Assembly (NCBI RefSeq): GCF_004362665.1
Contig: NZ_SNXR01000011.1
Location: forward strand, 310,001 to 374,000
DNA from: Flavobacterium dankookense
GTDB taxonomy: Bacteria; Bacteroidota; Bacteroidia; Flavobacteriales; Flavobacteriaceae
Direction: 5' to 3'
Length of the DNA: 64,000 nucleotides
The notes under the pieces are model-generated. The model had not been told where the DNA came from. It saw only the letters and a list, made by a program, of their open reading frames with translations, and made no database searches. Shown here one piece after another: positions 42,807 through 52,580 of the stretch (position 1 is its first letter; every line of letters starts with the position of its first letter). Both the position numbers and the translations under genes were made by a program.

Positions 42807-43564
42807 TTTTTCAGTGATTGAAGGGTTTTTTCAAATGCGTTTTTGGCTTGTAAAAAGCTGTCTTCGGTCATTTCAAATTCGCCATACCAAATGTAGTTGT
42901 ACAAATAAGAAAGGTATTGAAAATCAGTTTTTAAATCGGCTGATTTTATTTCGTATAAATAATCGGTATTGGTTTTTTCGGTGTTCCATTCGATGATTTC
43001 TTTTTCGGAAAGCCGTTTTAAAACGAACAAATAATAATAACGAATTGCCAAACGATGATTTCCGTCGGTTAATGTTTCTTTGATTAGTTTTTCAAAATCA
43101 ATACGCGTAAGATTTTTTTCGATTTCTTCATCGGTGTAAATCTTTTTGGTGGTTGATTTTCCAAAAATCCATTGACCTTCTTTGTTTAAAATTAGTTTGG
43201 TTATCATATAAATAACGTAGCAAACTATTAAAACCGCCAATGTTTTCAGCGTATATTCTACATACTTTTCAGAAACATTCATATTGGAAAGCCCAAAAAT
43301 CTTTTTGAACCAATAGGCCAACCATTCTTTAAATTTATCCCAAAGCGATTTTTCTGTGATTTTTGCTTCGTATTGAAATTCGGAAGACTTATATTTTTCT
43401 TTGAAATTGGTTTCGAATTTGGGTTGTGAAACTTCAGAATTGGTATCAACGATGATGTCTTTTTCGGTAAAAACCACAGAATCTTTTTTGGCTATAGCCA
43501 AAGAATCCTGCGACCAAACGGAAACAGAAAAGAACAACCAAAAAAGAAGCAGCAATTTATTCAC
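42803..43564 (-). CDS. DUF4129 domain membrane protein
   Basis: 253 residues from GTG at 43564 (MNKLLLLFWLFFSVSVWSQ signal peptide); a TTG two codons earlier is an alternative. A single membrane span follows at about 105-125 (LKTLAVLIVCYVIYMI), then a cytoplasmic domain with TDGNHRLAIRYYYLFVLKRL and YIWYGEFEM, matching DUF4129. The gene overlaps the preceding membrane-protein gene by about eight bases and DUF4350 by four, so the whole run is translated as a coupled unit. Confidence 0.8.
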   Translation of the reverse strand: MNKLLLLFWLFFSVSVWSQDSLAIAKKDSVVFTEKDIIVDTNSEVSQPKFETNFKEKYKSSEFQYEAKITEKSLWDKFKEWLAYWFKKIFGLSNMNVSEKYVEYTLKTLAVLIVCYVIYMITKLILNKEGQWIFGKSTTKKIYTDEEIEKNLTRIDFEKLIKETLTDGNHRLAIRYYYLFVLKRLSEKEIIEWNTEKTNTDYLYEIKSADLKTDFQYLSYLYNYIWYGEFEMTEDSFLQAKNAFEKTLQSLKK

Positions 43565-44492
43565 GTCCAATTAAATCGATTGAGTCTTGAGCATTAATGT
43601 TTTCGTCGTTTTCTCTTCGGCTATAATGAACTAAGCCTTGGTTAATTAGCATCAGATTATTCAAAATATAACTCATCAAAATGGAAATTACGATTACAAT
43701 TGACATCATTATTCCAAAAGTTGCCAATCCATCAGTACTTCCAGGATTTTCTTGTAATGACGTAAACATCGAAGCAATTCCAATGAAATAAGGAACCATA
43801 GAGAAAACCGTCAACGTAACTTGTATAATAATATAAATAACCATCAAGGAACCGACTATTGGAAAATATTGCGATTTCATTTTAGAAAACCCATCTGCAA
43901 GTGCTTCGAAATAACCTTTTTTGTAATTGAAGTATTCGTAATAACTTAATGTCACCCAACTAAACACTGTTGGGATTGCAAAAAACAGTAGTGGAATTCC
44001 AATGATTATGAAAATCATTAAAAATAATAATCCAAAAACGATTAAAACTATCGGAGTAATGACAAAAATGGATGCAATAAAAAAGACAAGCATTCTGCCA
44101 AAATTAGATTTTAAAACACTAATCACATCGCCAACACTAAAGTTATTCCCTTTTTTCTTGTCGTATAAATCCAAGTAAATAATTGGAATTGTGTAGTTAA
44201 GCATCGACATAAAAATTAAAAATAAAAACAGGAATAGTGCTAAAAGAATAATAAACGGGAAATTTTCGGTCATTGAGTTTTCTAAACCGCTAAAATCTTG
44301 TCCGCTCATGCTAGTTTTAAGAAAATCAAAATAAACTTGAAACAGAAAATACGATAACACCATCATAATCATCAACGGAATGCCATTGATGGTGAAGTAA
44401 ACTTTCATAAAATGCTTTCCAGTTTGTCTGAAAAAGCCAAATGTATCACTGATGTAATCGCCGAAATCTCTATTTTTAAATAATTGAAACAT
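43557..44492 (-). CDS. Polytopic membrane protein of the MoxR-DUF58 operon
   Basis: 311 residues with about six membrane segments (for example VFFIASIFVITPIVLIVFGL, then LFLMIFIIIGI). It starts with a soluble amphipathic segment, FKNRDFGDYISDTFGFF, as in membrane proteins with a GYF-like or DUF4013-like N-terminal repeat. No catalytic motif. Placed between SpoIIM-like (two bases) and DUF4129 (overlap) genes, it probably builds a membrane complex with them. The family is not recognised. Confidence 0.72.
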   Translation of the reverse strand: MFQLFKNRDFGDYISDTFGFFRQTGKHFMKVYFTINGIPLMIMMVLSYFLFQVYFDFLKTSMSGQDFSGLENSMTENFPFIILLALFLFLFLIFMSMLNYTIPIIYLDLYDKKKGNNFSVGDVISVLKSNFGRMLVFFIASIFVITPIVLIVFGLLFLMIFIIIGIPLLFFAIPTVFSWVTLSYYEYFNYKKGYFEALADGFSKMKSQYFPIVGSLMVIYIIIQVTLTVFSMVPYFIGIASMFTSLQENPGSTDGLATFGIMMSIVIVISILMSYILNNLMLINQGLVHYSRRENDENINAQDSIDLIGRE

Positions 44493-44494
44493 AG

Positions 44495-45457
44495 TTATTT
44501 GTTTAGTTTTTTATGAACAATGGTTGGGTAAATTAAAAAGTAAAATGATATAAAAGACAATGTGATTAAAATGATGAAAACATTCAACCAATTCGGCATT
44601 TCAAGCGAATAACGTGTTACAAAACCTTCTAGAATTCCGGCTGCAATAGTAAACGGAACTGTTCCGAGAAATATTTTTAAACTGTCTTTAAATCCAATTT
44701 TAAAGGAATTCAATCGCGAAAAAGTTCTAGGAAATAGGATAGAAGCACCAAGAATAAATCCACAACCTGCTTCGACAACCATTGCAAAAATTTCCATTGA
44801 ACCATGAATCCAAATGCCTTGAACGCTTTCCCAAAAAACACCTTGTTGATAGAAGAAATATTGGAACGAACCGAGCATAATACAGTTTTGAATTAATACC
44901 CAAAACGTACCAATTCCGCCAAAAATTCCATAGATATAGCATTTCAAACCAACGAAAAGATTGTTTAAAGTAATGGCGATAAATCCACCCCAATTGCTTC
45001 CTGACTTATACACTGCAACTGGATTTCCGTCTTTAATATTGTCCAAAGTCATGTTGACATAATAGTCACCAAGAATTAATCGAACAAAGTTGTCATCATA
45101 TTTTGCAGAGACAACACCAATGCCAACACAAGCAAAAAACAAAACAAAAGCATATAATAAATAACGTTTGTATTGATAAACTAGCAACGGAACTTCGGTT
45201 TTATAGAAATAAATGAAGCGATTTTTTTCTTCTCGTTTGGTTTTATAAATTTTTTGATAAATCTGTGAAGCCAAATAGTTTAGGTAAACTACGGTTTTAC
45301 TTTTTGGATAATACGTTTGCGCATAAGACAAATCATTTACCAAATGAATGTACAAACTTGCCATTTCATCAGGATTTTTTATAGATTTACCAAAAATTGC
45401 TTGCTCAAAATCAAGCCATTTTTCTTTATTTTGTTTTATGAATGCAACTTCTCTCAT
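44495..45457 (-). CDS. SpoIIM (stage II sporulation protein M) family membrane protein
   Basis: 320 residues. A soluble N-terminal part (REVAFIKQNKEKWLDFEQ) and about five membrane segments from residue 100, including LILGDYYVNMT then the GGFIAITLNNLFVGLKCYIYG core, and HGSMEIFAMVVEAGCGFILG, which fits SpoIIM proteins of Bacteroidota. These are not sporulation proteins here and often sit with RDD and MoxR genes. First gene of the minus-strand operon, divergent from RDD with 20 bases between the start codons. Confidence 0.85.
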   Translation of the reverse strand: MREVAFIKQNKEKWLDFEQAIFGKSIKNPDEMASLYIHLVNDLSYAQTYYPKSKTVVYLNYLASQIYQKIYKTKREEKNRFIYFYKTEVPLLVYQYKRYLLYAFVLFFACVGIGVVSAKYDDNFVRLILGDYYVNMTLDNIKDGNPVAVYKSGSNWGGFIAITLNNLFVGLKCYIYGIFGGIGTFWVLIQNCIMLGSFQYFFYQQGVFWESVQGIWIHGSMEIFAMVVEAGCGFILGASILFPRTFSRLNSFKIGFKDSLKIFLGTVPFTIAAGILEGFVTRYSLEMPNWLNVFIILITLSFISFYFLIYPTIVHKKLNK

Positions 45458-45477
45458 GGATTGCTAATATAAAAATT

Positions 45478-46221
45478 ATGTCACAACTAGCAATAAATAC
45501 AACGCAAAATGTTACGATAAGTTTTACAGCTGCATCGGTTGGTGAACGAATTGGTGCGTATCTAATTGATTTACTGATAAAAATAGCATACGGAATTACA
45601 GTTTTTTACATTTTCTTTTATTTGTTAAATCTCAATCTTATTATTAATCAACTCGATATTTGGTCGCAAAGAGCAATTTTTATGCTGTTTTATTTGCCGG
45701 TTGTTATCTATTCTTTGGTTTTGGAACTACTATTTGAAGGACAAACTTTTGGAAAAAAGTTAGTTAAAATTCGAGTGGTAAAATTGGATGGTTACCAAGC
45801 ATCGTTTGGGGATTATTTAATTCGATGGTTATTTCGAGTGATTGATATTTCGATTAGTAGCGGAATTGTTGGTTTGATTGCAATGGTTGTGAATAAAAAC
45901 ACACAACGTTTAGGTGATATTTCGGCTGGAACGGCTGTGATTACTTTGAAGAGTAAAATTTCCATTAACAGTACGATTTTAGAAGAAATTGAAGATGTTT
46001 ATCAGCCAAGATTTCCATTGGTCATAAAGCTTTCGGATAATGATGTTCGAATTATTAAAGAAACATTTACTACTGCGGCAAAAACGTCTGATTTTGTTGT
46101 TTTAAATAAATTAACGGCTAAAATTGAGGAAGTTACCGGCATTAAAAACGAAATGGGAAATACCAGAGAATTTATTCAAACGATTTTGAAAGATTACAAT
46201 TATTATACTCAGAATATGTAG
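45478..46221 (+). CDS. RDD family membrane protein
   Basis: 247 residues from ATG at 45478; the frame opens 12 codons earlier on an ATG at 45442 that overlaps the divergent SpoIIM-like start. The RDD signature ASVGERIGAYLIDLLIK lies near residue 20, followed by three membrane segments and FGDYLIRWLFRVIDI. It may transport or act as a channel; some RDD proteins are Na/H antiporters. A C-terminal soluble tail of about 100 residues is present. Divergent from the MoxR-DUF58 operon, with which it is usually linked. Confidence 0.87.
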   Translation: MSQLAINTTQNVTISFTAASVGERIGAYLIDLLIKIAYGITVFYIFFYLLNLNLIINQLDIWSQRAIFMLFYLPVVIYSLVLELLFEGQTFGKKLVKIRVVKLDGYQASFGDYLIRWLFRVIDISISSGIVGLIAMVVNKNTQRLGDISAGTAVITLKSKISINSTILEEIEDVYQPRFPLVIKLSDNDVRIIKETFTTAAKTSDFVVLNKLTAKIEEVTGIKNEMGNTREFIQTILKDYNYYTQNM

Positions 46222-48036
46222 TCATTGATTTATATACAAATATCCTTTCAGTGGTTCAGGATAATCAATATCGTTTAGAAAAATTAAATAGAAATAAGTT
46301 CCATCAGGAGCAATTTTTGTGCTAAAACCGTCTTGAATATAACCATTCCATTCTTCGGTGTTTTGGTTTCCTGTCCAAACTAATTTTCCCCAACGGTTGT
46401 AAATTTCAATTTTAAAATCCAAGAAAACATCTCGCAAACCATCAATAAAAAAGCTATCATTAACAGTATCATTATTTGCTGAAATGTAATTATAAACTGT
46501 TGGTGGACAATTTCTTGTCTTCAAAAAAAAGGAAGTTGTAGTGAAGCAAAAATCATCGTTTATTCTAACAAAAATTTCTTTTGGAGTTGTGTTTGCAACA
46601 TAACTTGTAGTTGTCAAAATTTCATTAATTTGAAGCGTCGCATCTTCTTGACTTTCAAAAAATTGAACCATATGATCAGGATTTGTTTTGACTAATTCTT
46701 CATAGGTTGAAAAATCAAAAGTGCCTTGAGTTAATCCTTCATTACAACCAAGTAAATCTTGTAAAGGATTAAATTCTATTGGCACAAAAAAGTCAAAAGT
46801 TGTGGTAAAACTATTGTTGTCTTCTATCAATTCGTTTACAATTCCAGTTCCAGTTCCTAAATCATCAATCACAAATTTTAATTCAAAACTATTTGGAAAA
46901 TCGGCTGGAATAACTAGTGTAATTTGTTCAGAAAACTGTCCGTCAATTGGGATTGGAAGCGTCGTTTCTAAATATTCAAAAAATTCATCATTAATGTAAA
47001 TCGCAATTGGTGTTCCAGATGGTAATACATTTGTACAATTTAAATTGTAAATAGTATAATCAACAACTATAACTCTTGAATTACATTCTTTGTTAATAGT
47101 ATCAATTGTGATTGTTCCATCTGGTAATTGATTGCTGAGTTTTGTTACAATAGTGTTGATCATCACAAAATCGCGACCTGTTGTTATTTCTATAATCGCT
47201 TCATTATCGCCAACTTGAATGTTATTTTGAATGTCGTAAACATCCAAATCCATATTGAATAAATTATTTTCACCAGAGAATGAGTTTGTGCTATTAAAAG
47301 CATTTGTTGGTGGATTTTGCGAGTTGCTCAACACATCACCATTAATTTTTAGCGACTCATCAGTAGCAAGTAAATTATCGCCTTCCCAGGCTAAAAATCC
47401 TATTTTAGAACCAACATCATCTAATACATTTAAATTATTGAGATTGATAGTTACGGTATCAATTTCTCCTACAAAATTTACCATCAAACCTTCTAGGCCA
47501 TCATAAACATTAATTTGGTTAATCGGTAAACTGTCATTTTTATAGATAATTAAAATTGCCCAACCCGCAAAATTACTTCTTCTAGTTTTATGAAGTTCTT
47601 CAAAAGTAGAAATATCCAATTCAGAAAGTGTATAAGTTCCATTTCCAGTGGTTTGAACAAGGTTGGTTATGTCTGCAAAAGCACTAAAAAAGGTAAGTGT
47701 CAAATCATTAAAACTTCCTGAATAAAAAAATTGTCGTTCCGAAGTTATGGTAGTTTCATTTAGTTTAATTTCAAAATCACCATCGCCACTACCAGCCCAA
47801 TATAAATAAGCTTTTTCAATACTGTTATTACTATTTAAATTCAGATTTGTTGAGGAAGATGCCGTTGTTACAAGGTTTGTGGTATTGTTATTCTCTTCGG
47901 TATTCATTGATTTTCCGATAAAAGTAAAATCATAACGCCCGTTAAATTGCTCAAATAAAGAGATATCTTGGCAAAATAGTTTCGATTGATAACTTATCAA
48001 AACAATAAAAAGAATAAAATAGCGTTTTAATTTCAC
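46222..48036 (-). CDS. T9SS type B sorting-domain surface protein
   Basis: 604 residues with a signal peptide from a GTG start (MKLKRYFILFIVLISYQSKLFCQ). The middle is beta-rich with CARDB-like patches (GTGTGIVNELIEDNNSF). The C-terminal 85 residues are the gliding-motility-associated CTD: ISANNDTVNDSFFIDGL, then IEIYNRWGKLVWTG and APDGTYFYLI, i.e. the T9SS type B sorting signal. It should be secreted by the type IX system to the cell surface or outside. Its stop is directly adjacent to the convergent RDD stop, with no terminator. Confidence 0.9.
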   Translation of the reverse strand: MKLKRYFILFIVLISYQSKLFCQDISLFEQFNGRYDFTFIGKSMNTEENNNTTNLVTTASSSTNLNLNSNNSIEKAYLYWAGSGDGDFEIKLNETTITSERQFFYSGSFNDLTLTFFSAFADITNLVQTTGNGTYTLSELDISTFEELHKTRRSNFAGWAILIIYKNDSLPINQINVYDGLEGLMVNFVGEIDTVTINLNNLNVLDDVGSKIGFLAWEGDNLLATDESLKINGDVLSNSQNPPTNAFNSTNSFSGENNLFNMDLDVYDIQNNIQVGDNEAIIEITTGRDFVMINTIVTKLSNQLPDGTITIDTINKECNSRVIVVDYTIYNLNCTNVLPSGTPIAIYINDEFFEYLETTLPIPIDGQFSEQITLVIPADFPNSFELKFVIDDLGTGTGIVNELIEDNNSFTTTFDFFVPIEFNPLQDLLGCNEGLTQGTFDFSTYEELVKTNPDHMVQFFESQEDATLQINEILTTTSYVANTTPKEIFVRINDDFCFTTTSFFLKTRNCPPTVYNYISANNDTVNDSFFIDGLRDVFLDFKIEIYNRWGKLVWTGNQNTEEWNGYIQDGFSTKIAPDGTYFYLIFLNDIDYPEPLKGYLYINQ

Positions 48037-48154
48037 AACAACGTTTTAATAAACGTTCTAAAGTTAGTAATTTATTTTTAAAAAGGGAATTTTTAACAAC
48101 TTCAGCTGATATAATAGAATAAATGTTTAATTTTCCAATGTTTTAAATTCACTA

Positions 48155-49099
48155 GTGAAGAACTATACCATAAAGAGATATAATTCAGAATATTTTATGA
48201 TTTGGAATGCTTTTGTAAGCAGTTCAAGTAATGCTACATTTCTATTTTATCGAGATTTTATGGAATACCATTCGGATAGGTTTGAAGATTATTCATTGTT
48301 GGTTTTTGAAGATGAAAAATTAATTTCCATTTTGCCAGCAAATAGAGTAGACGATACGATTTTTTCTCATCAAGGATTGACTTTTGGAGGTTTTGTTTTT
48401 GAAAATAATGTAACTTCTTCCGAGATTAAATCTGTTATTTTAAAGGTGTTGTCTTTTTTTAAAGAAAATAATTTTAAAGTTTTACAAATCAAAGAAATAG
48501 TGTCAATATATTGTGATGATGGTTATAAAGAAATAAGTTCATTTTTACTAGATAATGGAGCGATAATAAGTTCAAAAAAAATGAATTTGGCTATTGATTT
48601 TAAATCAAATTTTAGAGTTTCAAAAAGTAAGTTGAAGCATTTTAAAAGAATAAATACAATTGGTTTAGAAATTAAAAAAGAAGACGATTTAAGTGTTTTT
48701 TGGAAAGAAGTTTTAATTCCAAGATTAGATCAAAAATTTAGTTCAAAACCGGTGCATTCAATAGATGAAATAGCAAAATTAAAAGCTAAATTCCCTGAAA
48801 ATATTTATCAGTATAATGTTTATCTAGACGATGAAGTTTTGGCTGGAATTACTATTTTTAAAACAAAAAAAATAATTAAATCTCAATATGGAGCTACGAC
48901 TGAAAACGGTCAAAAGTACAGAGCTTTAGACTTTCTTTATCTCAATTTAATCAATGAGTTCAAAGATGAATTTGATTTTTTTGATATGGGAACAGTAGAT
49001 GACGATAGTGAATTAGGGTATAATATTGGATTATTCAATCAGAAAAAAGAATTAGGTTGCAGCGTTTTTGAACAAAATTTCTATGAGTTATTGTTATGA
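48155..49099 (+). CDS. GNAT/FemAB-like N-acyltransferase of the polysaccharide cluster
   Basis: 314 residues from a GTG; the next Met is 14 residues in. Two GNAT-like halves: an N-terminal half with DYSLLVFEDEKLISILPAN and a C-terminal half with VYLDDEVLAGITIFKTKK and YRALDFLYLNLI, as in FemAB-like peptidyl or sugar acyltransferases. It overlaps the aminotransferase by four bases (ATGA), so it may acylate the amino sugar made by that enzyme. The substrate is inferred from context only. Confidence 0.65.
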   Translation: MKNYTIKRYNSEYFMIWNAFVSSSSNATFLFYRDFMEYHSDRFEDYSLLVFEDEKLISILPANRVDDTIFSHQGLTFGGFVFENNVTSSEIKSVILKVLSFFKENNFKVLQIKEIVSIYCDDGYKEISSFLLDNGAIISSKKMNLAIDFKSNFRVSKSKLKHFKRINTIGLEIKKEDDLSVFWKEVLIPRLDQKFSSKPVHSIDEIAKLKAKFPENIYQYNVYLDDEVLAGITIFKTKKIIKSQYGATTENGQKYRALDFLYLNLINEFKDEFDFFDMGTVDDDSELGYNIGLFNQKKELGCSVFEQNFYELLL

Positions 49100-50175
49100 T
49101 AAAATTCCTCGATTTACATAAAATTAATTTGCCTTATCAAGAAGCACTGCATCATAAAATGCAAGAGGTTATAGATAAAGGATGGTTTATTCTTGGAGAG
49201 GAAGTCAAAATGTTTGAAAAAAGTTTTGCTAACTATTGTGGAATGAAACATTGTATCGGAGTTGGAAACGGTTTGGATGCGATGGTTTTGATTTTTAGAG
49301 CTTATATCCAACTCGGAATTTTGAAGAAAGGTGACGAAATTATAGTTCCTGCAAATACTTATATTGCTAGTATTTTGGCTATTCTTCAGGCAGATTTAAT
49401 TCCAGTTTTGGTGGAACCAGATAGTAAAACCTATAACATTGATCCGGATTTAATTGTAGAAAAAATTACAAATAAAACCAAAGGAATCTTAGTTGTTCAT
49501 TTGTATGGACAATTAGCTGATATGGATAAACTTAATGCGATTGGAAAGGAGCACAATTTATTGCTAGTTGAAGATGCAGCACAAGCGCAAGGTTTGACAT
49601 TTAGAGGAAATAACACCAAAGCGTTTAGTTTTTATCCAGGAAAAAATTTAGGTTCATTAGGCGATGCAGGTGCAATTACAACTGATGATGATACTTTAGC
49701 CGAAGTACTTTTTGCTATGCGTAATTATGGTTCGGAGAAAAAATATTACAATGAAATTATTGGGGTTAATTCTAGATTAGACGAATTGCAAGCGGCTTTT
49801 TTGAATGTAAAATTACCTAATCTAGAAACTGAAAATAATAGAAGAAGACAAATCGCGAAACGATATATTTCTGAAATAAAGAATGATAAAATTGTTTTAC
49901 CATTTTGTGGCGACTTTGCAAAACATGTATTTCACTTATTTGTGGTTAGAACTGAAAATAGAGAACATTTGCATGAGTATTTAAAAGAAAATAGCATTGA
50001 AACTCTTATACATTATCCGATTCCACCGCATAAGCAAAATGCTCTCGCTGAATGGAATAATTTATCTTTTCCAATTACAGAAAAAATCCATCGGGAAGTG
50101 TTGAGTTTACCAATTAGTCCTGTTTTGACTGATGATGAAGTTAGTAAGGTTATTGAGGTTTTAAATAGATATTAA
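49096..50175 (+). CDS. DegT/DnrJ/EryC1-family sugar aminotransferase (FdtB-like)
   Basis: 359 residues. Motifs: GVGNGLDAMVLIFRAY, EIIVPANTYIASILAI, VEDAAQAQGLTF, the Schiff-base Lys in AFSFYPGKNLGSLGDAGA and NSRLDELQAAFL. PLP-dependent transfer of an amino group to a 3- or 4-keto nucleotide sugar. With the FdtA-like ketoisomerase at 54694, a 3-amino-3,6-dideoxyhexose is likely. A four-base overlap with the upstream acyltransferase gene couples them. Confidence 0.9.
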   Translation: MIKFLDLHKINLPYQEALHHKMQEVIDKGWFILGEEVKMFEKSFANYCGMKHCIGVGNGLDAMVLIFRAYIQLGILKKGDEIIVPANTYIASILAILQADLIPVLVEPDSKTYNIDPDLIVEKITNKTKGILVVHLYGQLADMDKLNAIGKEHNLLLVEDAAQAQGLTFRGNNTKAFSFYPGKNLGSLGDAGAITTDDDTLAEVLFAMRNYGSEKKYYNEIIGVNSRLDELQAAFLNVKLPNLETENNRRRQIAKRYISEIKNDKIVLPFCGDFAKHVFHLFVVRTENREHLHEYLKENSIETLIHYPIPPHKQNALAEWNNLSFPITEKIHREVLSLPISPVLTDDEVSKVIEVLNRY

Positions 50176-51450
50176 TTGAAAATTTTAAAAAAAATAGCAT
50201 CAACCGAAATTTTTAAAATAACCTCTTTAAATGGAGTGAGTGTATTATTAAAAATTTGTATTGGCTTTATAACTTCAAAAATTATTGCTATTTATGTTGG
50301 TCCATCAGGAATGGCTTTGGTTGGTAATCTTCGGAATTTTACTAACTCAGTAGAAAGCATTGTCACTCTTGGATTTCAAAACGGAATTGTAAAATATGTT
50401 TCTGATAATAAAGAAGATAAACAAAAAGTTAAAGCTATTTTTTCTGTTGTTTTTTCTGTTTTATTTTCAGTTTCAATTTTTTTATCTTTTATACTTTTTT
50501 TATTTTCAGATTATTGGAATTTTCAAATATTTGGAAACCATTACGAGTATTCAATTGTATTTAAATGTTTAGCATTATTGCTTCCTTGGTATGCAAGTTC
50601 TATATTTTTTCTATCATTTATAAATGGTTTAGGTAAATATAAAAAAGTAATTTACATCAACATTATTGCTAATTTTATAGGACTGATTACATCTGTTTTA
50701 TTGATTATAAAATTTCAAACTCTTGGCGCATTATTATCAATTATAGTTGCACCTTCCGTTTTGTTTTTTGTAACATATTACCAAATTAATAAAGAAATTA
50801 ATTTTTTTCAATCACTAGACTTTAAAAAATTAGATTTCAAAATAATTCACTATTTATCTTCATTTTCATTAATGGCTTTTGTTTCATCTGTTGTTGGACC
50901 AATTGTTTTTTTGGCGGTTAGAAATTATGTCATACAAACAGTAGGATTACAAGAAGCTGGATATTGGGAAGCAATTACGAGAATATCATCTTATTATTTA
51001 CTTTTTGCTACTACAATTTTATCTATATACTTTTTACCAAAACTATCATTAGCTAAAAATAATCATGAAACTAAATTAATTTTTTTAAGTTTTTATAAAT
51101 CGATACTTCCCATTTTTGTTATTGGATTGATTATTATTTATTTTCTTAGATTTTATTTAGTCAAGATATTGTTTACAGAAGAATTTTTGCCAGTAACATC
51201 TTTGTTTTTTTGGCAATTAATTGGTGATGTTTTAAAAATCACTTCTTGGATTTTAGCTTTTAATTTATTGGCCAAAAAGAATACGCTAGTTTATGTTTTG
51301 ACAGAGCTTTTTTCTTTAGGATTAACTTATATTTTAAGTTTAATTTTTATAAATCATTATGGAATTGAAGGTGTAGTGATGGCTCATTCTTTAACTTTTT
51401 TATGTTATCTTATTATTTTAGTGATCTATTTTAGAAAGAGTTTAGTTTAA
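50176..51450 (+). CDS. O-antigen/polysaccharide flippase (Wzx-like)
   Basis: 424 residues with about 12 to 14 membrane segments, for example VFSVLFSVSIFLSFILFLF and FSLMAFVSSVVGPIVFLAV, as in polysaccharide transporters of the MOP superfamily. It flips lipid-linked oligosaccharide units across the inner membrane. The start is TTG at 50176, immediately after the previous stop; the next Met is 45 codons in and would lose the first membrane segment. Strongly AT-rich. Confidence 0.85.
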   Translation: MKILKKIASTEIFKITSLNGVSVLLKICIGFITSKIIAIYVGPSGMALVGNLRNFTNSVESIVTLGFQNGIVKYVSDNKEDKQKVKAIFSVVFSVLFSVSIFLSFILFLFSDYWNFQIFGNHYEYSIVFKCLALLLPWYASSIFFLSFINGLGKYKKVIYINIIANFIGLITSVLLIIKFQTLGALLSIIVAPSVLFFVTYYQINKEINFFQSLDFKKLDFKIIHYLSSFSLMAFVSSVVGPIVFLAVRNYVIQTVGLQEAGYWEAITRISSYYLLFATTILSIYFLPKLSLAKNNHETKLIFLSFYKSILPIFVIGLIIIYFLRFYLVKILFTEEFLPVTSLFFWQLIGDVLKITSWILAFNLLAKKNTLVYVLTELFSLGLTYILSLIFINHYGIEGVVMAHSLTFLCYLIILVIYFRKSLV

Positions 51451-51509
51451 TCATTTTTCTTAAAGATAAAATGATACTTTTACAAAGAGTAAGTTTTTAA
51501 AAACAGATT

Positions 51510-52580
51510 TTGGAAAATAAACCAAGTTTACCAGCATTAACAGGAGTGAGAGCTATTGCTGCTTACATGGTTTTTATTCATCATTTTAATCCTTTTTCAA
51601 AAGAAGTATTTGGCGAAAGGTTTCATTCTTTTATCAATCAGTTTCATATTGGTGTTACTATTTTTTTCGTACTGAGTGGTTTTTTGATTTGCTATAATTA
51701 TTATGAAAAAAAAATAAATTTTAAAGAGTATTTTATAAAACGATTTGCTCGAATATATCCAGTCTTTTTTTTATTAACTACTTTGACATTTTTTTATCAC
51801 TATTTCTATTTTTCAAAAGGAATAAATATTGATTTTAGAGATTATTTATTCAATATTACTTTTTTAAAAGGTTTTTTTAATGATTTGAAATTTACTGGAA
51901 TAGCTCAAAGTTGGTCATTAACTGTCGAGGAAGTATTTTACTTGTTAGCTCCAATTATGTTTTTATTAATTAAAAAATCTAAAATTTGGTTATTCATATT
52001 GCCTATTGGATTTCTCGTCATAAGTTGGTTAGCAAGTAGTTTTCTATTCGATAAAGCGCCACTGGGTTTTATGAATGATTTTTTCTTTGTGTTAAATTAC
52101 ACTTTTTTTGGTAGAGCAACCGAGTTTTTTTGCGGAATTGGATTAGCTATATTTTTTTTAAAAAATAAAAAACAATTGAAATTTAAATACTTTACTCATC
52201 TAGGATTATTTTTTATAATTGTTAGCTTATATCTTTTGACAATTTTTGATATAAATAAAAAAAATTATGAAGGGCAAATTGCAATTACAGTTAATAATTT
52301 AATATTACCACTGCTAGGTATTACCACGCTTTTTCTCGGGTTAATTAGAGAAAAAACTATTTTCTCAAGATTTTTAAGCAACAGTGTGATGGTCAAATTA
52401 GGTAAGAGTTCTTATGTTTTTTATTTAATACATATGGGAGTTTTTGTTGCTTTGTTAAATAAAGTAACGACCAATCTATTTTTTCATTTCATAGTTTTGA
52501 ATTGTATAGCGTTTTTGTTTTATAAATTTTTTGAACATCCTGTTCATTTATTCATCAAAAATAAATATGCTAAAAACTAA
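51510..52580 (+). CDS. Acyltransferase family 3 (OafA-type) O-acetyltransferase
   Basis: 356 residues and about ten membrane segments. The signature RAIAAYMVFIHHF near the N-terminus carries the catalytic His, and FHIGVTIFFVLSGFLICYNY and SLTVEEVFYLLAPI follow. It probably O-acetylates the surface polysaccharide in the membrane. The start is TTG, with an in-frame stop four codons upstream. Its end overlaps the convergent GT2 gene by four bases. Confidence 0.88.
   Translation: MENKPSLPALTGVRAIAAYMVFIHHFNPFSKEVFGERFHSFINQFHIGVTIFFVLSGFLICYNYYEKKINFKEYFIKRFARIYPVFFLLTTLTFFYHYFYFSKGINIDFRDYLFNITFLKGFFNDLKFTGIAQSWSLTVEEVFYLLAPIMFLLIKKSKIWLFILPIGFLVISWLASSFLFDKAPLGFMNDFFFVLNYTFFGRATEFFCGIGLAIFFLKNKKQLKFKYFTHLGLFFIIVSLYLLTIFDINKKNYEGQIAITVNNLILPLLGITTLFLGLIREKTIFSRFLSNSVMVKLGKSSYVFYLIHMGVFVALLNKVTTNLFFHFIVLNCIAFLFYKFFEHPVHLFIKNKYAKN

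Noticed and set aside
51450..51475. ATCATTTT/AAAATGAT inverted repeat after the flippase gene as terminator
   Set aside because: The stem is AT-only and there is no following T run; a weak structure that may be chance.
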